Source of the DNA: Vogesella indigofera
GTDB lineage: Bacteria > Pseudomonadota > Gammaproteobacteria > Burkholderiales > Chromobacteriaceae
Direction: 5' to 3'
Length of the DNA stretch: 64,000 nt
Assembly (NCBI RefSeq): GCF_003633895.1
Contig: NZ_RBID01000020.1
Location: 104,309-168,308, forward strand
The notes beneath the pieces were generated by a model. The model did not search any database and was not told the DNA's origin. It saw nothing but the letters and a program-made list of their open reading frames with translations. Position numbers and translations under genes: made by a program. Position 1 is the first letter of the stretch; every line of letters starts with the position of its first letter. Of the stretch, positions 62,301 to 64,000 are shown in pieces.

Positions 62301-62883
62301 CGAGCGCTACAAGGCGCTGGTGGCCAGGGTGCAGGCCGCCGAAGAGCAGGCCCGTCCCGGCAGCAGCGCGCTGGCACTGGCGGTGGCGAAGAACTACTAC
62401 CACCTGCTGGCCTACAAGGACGAGTACGAAGTGGCGCGGCTGTACAGCGACGGCGTGTTCCAGCGCGAGCTGGCGGCGCAGTTCGACGGCGACCTGAAGC
62501 TGACCTTCCACTTCGGCGCCAGCTGGATGACCGGCCACCAGCCGCGCAAGATCAATCTCGGCCAGTGGGCACTGAAGGCAATGGCCATCATCGCCCACGG
62601 CAAGCGGCTGCGCGGCACCGCGCTGGATGTTTTCGGCTACCAGGCCGACCGCAAGCTGGAGCGACAGCTGATCGTCGAGTTCGAGACGCTGGTGGACGAG
62701 CTGTGCGGCAAGCTTACCGCGGCCAACCTGGTCACCGCCACCGAGATGGTCAAGCAGTACGAAGGCATTCGCGGCTTCGGCCATGTCAAGGACGCCGGCC
62801 TCGCCAGCGCCCGCGGCAAGCTGGCGGAACTGCGGCAGGCGTTCGAGGCGTTACCGCACACCGGCAAGGGTGCGGTGGCGTAA
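59386..62883 (+). CDS. Indolepyruvate ferredoxin oxidoreductase-family protein (large fused 2-oxoacid oxidoreductase)
   Basis: A 1165-residue fusion of the domains of a 2-oxoacid:ferredoxin oxidoreductase. The N-terminal thiamin-binding part has TGQVLLNGIQALVRLPMMQQERDRAAGLNTAGYVTGYRGSPLGNVDQTM. A TPP half has RIPHYCSGCPHNTSTKVPEGSRAVAGIGCHYMAHWIEG and GDGTYFHSGLLAIRAA. A Cys-rich iron-sulfur segment (CEGCGDCGKKSGC ... SSCNKDYSCVEGFCPSF, near 645-690) is followed by the gamma-type domain GVGGTGVVTIGQVLAMAAHL (near 735). It oxidatively decarboxylates aryl or branched 2-oxo acids to acyl-CoA. Start with GGAGGAG upstream. A repeat copy lies inside at 61066. Confidence 0.92.
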   Translation: MSIRHVALEDKYTAATGQVLLNGIQALVRLPMMQQERDRAAGLNTAGYVTGYRGSPLGNVDQTMQKAEKYLKAHNVVFHPGLNEDLAATAVWGTQQVNMFDGAKYEGVYALWYGKGPGVDRSGDVIKHGNVAGTSKHGGVLLICGDDHAAKSSTFPHQSDHILAASMIPVLSPSGVQEVIDYGLHGWAMSRYSGCWVSIKAITDTIESSAVVDISPDRVNCVIPDDFPLPADGLSIRWPDTPLAQEKRVLHHRLYAALAYARVNKLNHVTLDSPKARLGIITCGKSYLDVMQALDDLGIDEALAADIGLRIFKVGMVWPLEPEGVREFAQGLDEILVIEEKRQIIEYQLKEQLYNWRDDVRPRVVGKFAEKGEWALPHGDWLLPAAGELTPAMIARAIASRLANIFDSPVIHDRLKFYDDKEAQLVQPREAINRIPHYCSGCPHNTSTKVPEGSRAVAGIGCHYMAHWIEGDSTKTFTQMGGEGITWLGQAPFTTTKHIFTNLGDGTYFHSGLLAIRAAVAGKVNITYKILYNDAVAMTGGQHVDGYLDVPMITRQVHAEGVGRIVITSDDPDKYRTAHGLKEGLAPGVEVFHRRELDRIQKELRELEGVTILIHDQTCAAEKRRRRKRGEFPDPDRRIFINERVCEGCGDCGKKSGCLSVLPVETALGRKRKIDQSSCNKDYSCVEGFCPSFVSVSGAKLKKSSGGNKAGLDSMSTLPDPKLPALHEPYGIMITGVGGTGVVTIGQVLAMAAHLDNKGITVLDMAGLAQKGGSVWSHVRIADSQDKLHAVRIAAGDANLVLGCDLVVTAAEEALAKMREGFSHVVVNSYESPTSAFLKNPDVRFPARAMKDAIIESVGGSHFAEVNATRIATALMGDGIAANMFMLGYAWQQGLVPVSLEAIMAAVELNGAAVKFNQDAFTWGRHAAHDLQRVETLVSPSAVVQFVPRETVDGVLHHRSKELVAYQDEKLAERYKALVARVQAAEEQARPGSSALALAVAKNYYHLLAYKDEYEVARLYSDGVFQRELAAQFDGDLKLTFHFGASWMTGHQPRKINLGQWALKAMAIIAHGKRLRGTALDVFGYQADRKLERQLIVEFETLVDELCGKLTAANLVTATEMVKQYEGIRGFGHVKDAGLASARGKLAELRQAFEALPHTGKGAVA

Positions 62884-62906
62884 CGGGCAATGTTTGAGGG
62901 TGTTTG

Positions 62907-62931
62907 AGCGGGCCGCTGGCCCGCTTTTTTT
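62907..62931 (+). terminator. Terminator of the 2-oxoacid oxidoreductase gene
   Basis: AGCGGGCC pairs with GGCCCGCT around GCT, followed by a T7 run. Confidence 0.92.
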
Positions 62932-63113
62932 ATGGTGCGGCCCGCCCCCGATCCCGCGCAGCAGTACTGGCGCAAGCTGCCGGCCTTCTTGTCGACGGCA
63001 AGCAACATGGCGGAAAGTGGACCACGCTCCGGCTGTTATCCGTTCGGCATTAACGACAAGTGCGTAACTCTTTGGCATAATTCGTGGCTTTGTCCCGCTC
63101 CGGAGCCGCTGCC

Positions 63114-64000
63114 ATGAACCTCCCCGACCTGCTCGCCAGCTTCGCCTCCGCCTTCAATCAGGACCAGCGCCTGCTCAGCCTGCAACTGGGTGACGGCAGC
63201 CGCTGGGGCGAGACGCTGTTGCCGCTGGCCTTGTCCGGCGACGAGGCGCTGGCCGGCGATTACCGCTTCCGCGTCGAGTGCCTGGCGCCGGACGACGGCA
63301 TCGAGTTGAAATCGCTGCTCGGCCTGCCGGTGCGGCTCGGCATTGCCGGCGCCGACGGCCGCGAATCGCTGCGCTGCGGCGTGGTCAGCGCCGCCGAGAC
63401 ACTGGGCAGCGATGGTGGCTTTGCTCGCTACGCACTCACCATCGAACCGCCGTTTGCGCTGCTGCGCCTGCGCCAGACCTCGCGCGTGTTCCAGGATTTG
63501 TCGGTGGACGCCATCGTGCGGCAGATTTTCGCCGAGCACGCGGCGGCCAACCCGCCGTTCGCCGCGGTGCAGGGGCTGGACTTCATGCTTACCGGCCCGC
63601 TGCCCAGTCGCAGCTACTGCCTGCAGTACCGCGAATCCGACCACGACTTCATCTGCCGCCTGCTGCGCGAGGAAGGTCTCAGCTGGCGCTACGAGCACCT
63701 GGGTGGTGTGACTGAGCGAGGTAGCGCAGCGTCGCGAGGGAATATCCCGCAGGTCAAGCTGCTGGCCTTCGACGATCCGTACAGCCTGCCGGCAGCCAAC
63801 CTTGACCGCGTGCGTTTCCACCGCAGCGATGCGACGGAAGAGGAGGACGGCCTCACCCGCTGGGACGGCGCCCGGCAGATCGTGCCGGGCAGCGTGGCGC
63901 TGACCACTTACGACTACCAGCCGGTGGCCACCGGCCACAGCGGCGACGAGACCGCGATCGAGCAGGGGCTGGATGGTGCCCGCCTGCAATCCAGCCTGCA
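63114..64000 (+). CDS. vgrG: Type VI secretion tip protein VgrG, N-terminal part
   Basis: The frame starts at ATG 63114 (CGGAG nine bases upstream) and stays open to the window edge, so the gene is truncated at the C-terminus. The visible 295 residues match VgrG: LLSLQLGDGSRWGETLLPLALSGDEALAGDYRFRVECLAPDDGIELKSLLGLPV, then FARYALTIEPPFALLRLRQTSRVFQDLSVDAIVRQIF, SYCLQYRESDHDFICRLLREEGLSWRYEHL and FHRSDATEEEDGLTRWDGARQIVPGSV. That corresponds to the gp27-like base domain. The rest (gp5-like spike and possible effector) is outside. A 17-residue Gly/Ser/Ala/Arg stretch (about 201-217) appears inserted between conserved blocks. Confidence 0.9.
   Translation, partial: MNLPDLLASFASAFNQDQRLLSLQLGDGSRWGETLLPLALSGDEALAGDYRFRVECLAPDDGIELKSLLGLPVRLGIAGADGRESLRCGVVSAAETLGSDGGFARYALTIEPPFALLRLRQTSRVFQDLSVDAIVRQIFAEHAAANPPFAAVQGLDFMLTGPLPSRSYCLQYRESDHDFICRLLREEGLSWRYEHLGGVTERGSAASRGNIPQVKLLAFDDPYSLPAANLDRVRFHRSDATEEEDGLTRWDGARQIVPGSVALTTYDYQPVATGHSGDETAIEQGLDGARLQSSL

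Noticed and set aside
59329..62784. Very long minus-strand open frame opposite the 2-oxoacid oxidoreductase gene
   Set aside because: In GC-rich codon usage the antisense frame of a real gene is often free of stops. The sequence is low-complexity (Val/Gln/His-rich) and without family motifs.
63036..63989. Minus-strand frame opposite vgrG
   Set aside because: The plus frame from 63114 shows clear VgrG motifs; the minus frame is low-complexity shadow.

Overview
The window is GC-rich (about two-thirds G+C by eye) and gene-dense, typical of a betaproteobacterium. The indigoidine synthetase at 32565-36431 (blue pigment), the full histidine-utilisation cluster, a type VI secretion VgrG and the gene families in between suggest the order Neisseriales, family Chromobacteriaceae. 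A Vogesella-like organism is the best guess. This is inferred from gene content; no rRNA or other marker lies in the window. I see no tRNA, rRNA, CRISPR array or transposase gene.

Layout. 1-2.6 kb: end of purT, an FKBP isomerase and an MHS-type transporter. 2.8-8.0 kb: an XRE regulator, then a minus-strand set of small stress or accessory proteins (DinB-like, AHSA1, two VOC proteins, a WYL regulator, an HhH protein, an ABM-like protein and an EVE protein). 8.2-13.3 kb: an AcoR-type sigma-54 activator divergent from an aldehyde dehydrogenase and an iron alcohol dehydrogenase, with a good -24/-12 promoter between them. 13.4-29.1 kb: a soluble FIST chemoreceptor, lipoproteins, DMT exporters with regulators, a CBS protein, a nucleosidase, a degenerate HD-GYP protein, BenE with a MocR regulator, Spo0M, an LhgO-type oxidase and a MOSC protein. 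29.2-38.0 kb: the pigment region (TetR regulator, phosphopantetheinyl transferase, beta-hydroxyacid dehydrogenase, Asp/Glu-racemase-family protein, IndC, tautomerase, MFS transporter). 38.4-40.3 kb: a strongly AT-rich island with two orphan genes between repeated hairpins. 40.4-46.9 kb: hutC and the hutIGUH operon. 47-58 kb: housekeeping and accessory genes, including rsmE, a SuhB-like phosphatase, two tandem secreted Sel1-repeat proteins and AlaX. 58-64 kb: rarD, a giant indolepyruvate-ferredoxin-oxidoreductase-type enzyme and the start of vgrG.

The main non-coding signal is a short repeat, 5'-AAGGTTGGCCGCA-3', present about forty times on both strands, within genes and between them. About fifteen occurrences are inverted pairs just downstream of genes, some forming terminators. 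Its density and placement resemble Neisseria DNA uptake sequences, although the word is different. Two copies of a 114-bp element with inverted ends, a 140-bp element with inverted ends, and a family of roughly 38-bp hairpins add to the dispersed-repeat content.

How the genes work together. The phosphopantetheinyl transferase would load the IndC carrier domain. IndC carries the complete glutamine code and the A-Ox-T-TE layout, so the cluster should make indigoidine. The usual indA and indB partners are absent here, and a tautomerase, a racemase-family protein and a dehydrogenase sit beside it instead. The hut genes convert histidine to glutamate, a glutamine precursor.
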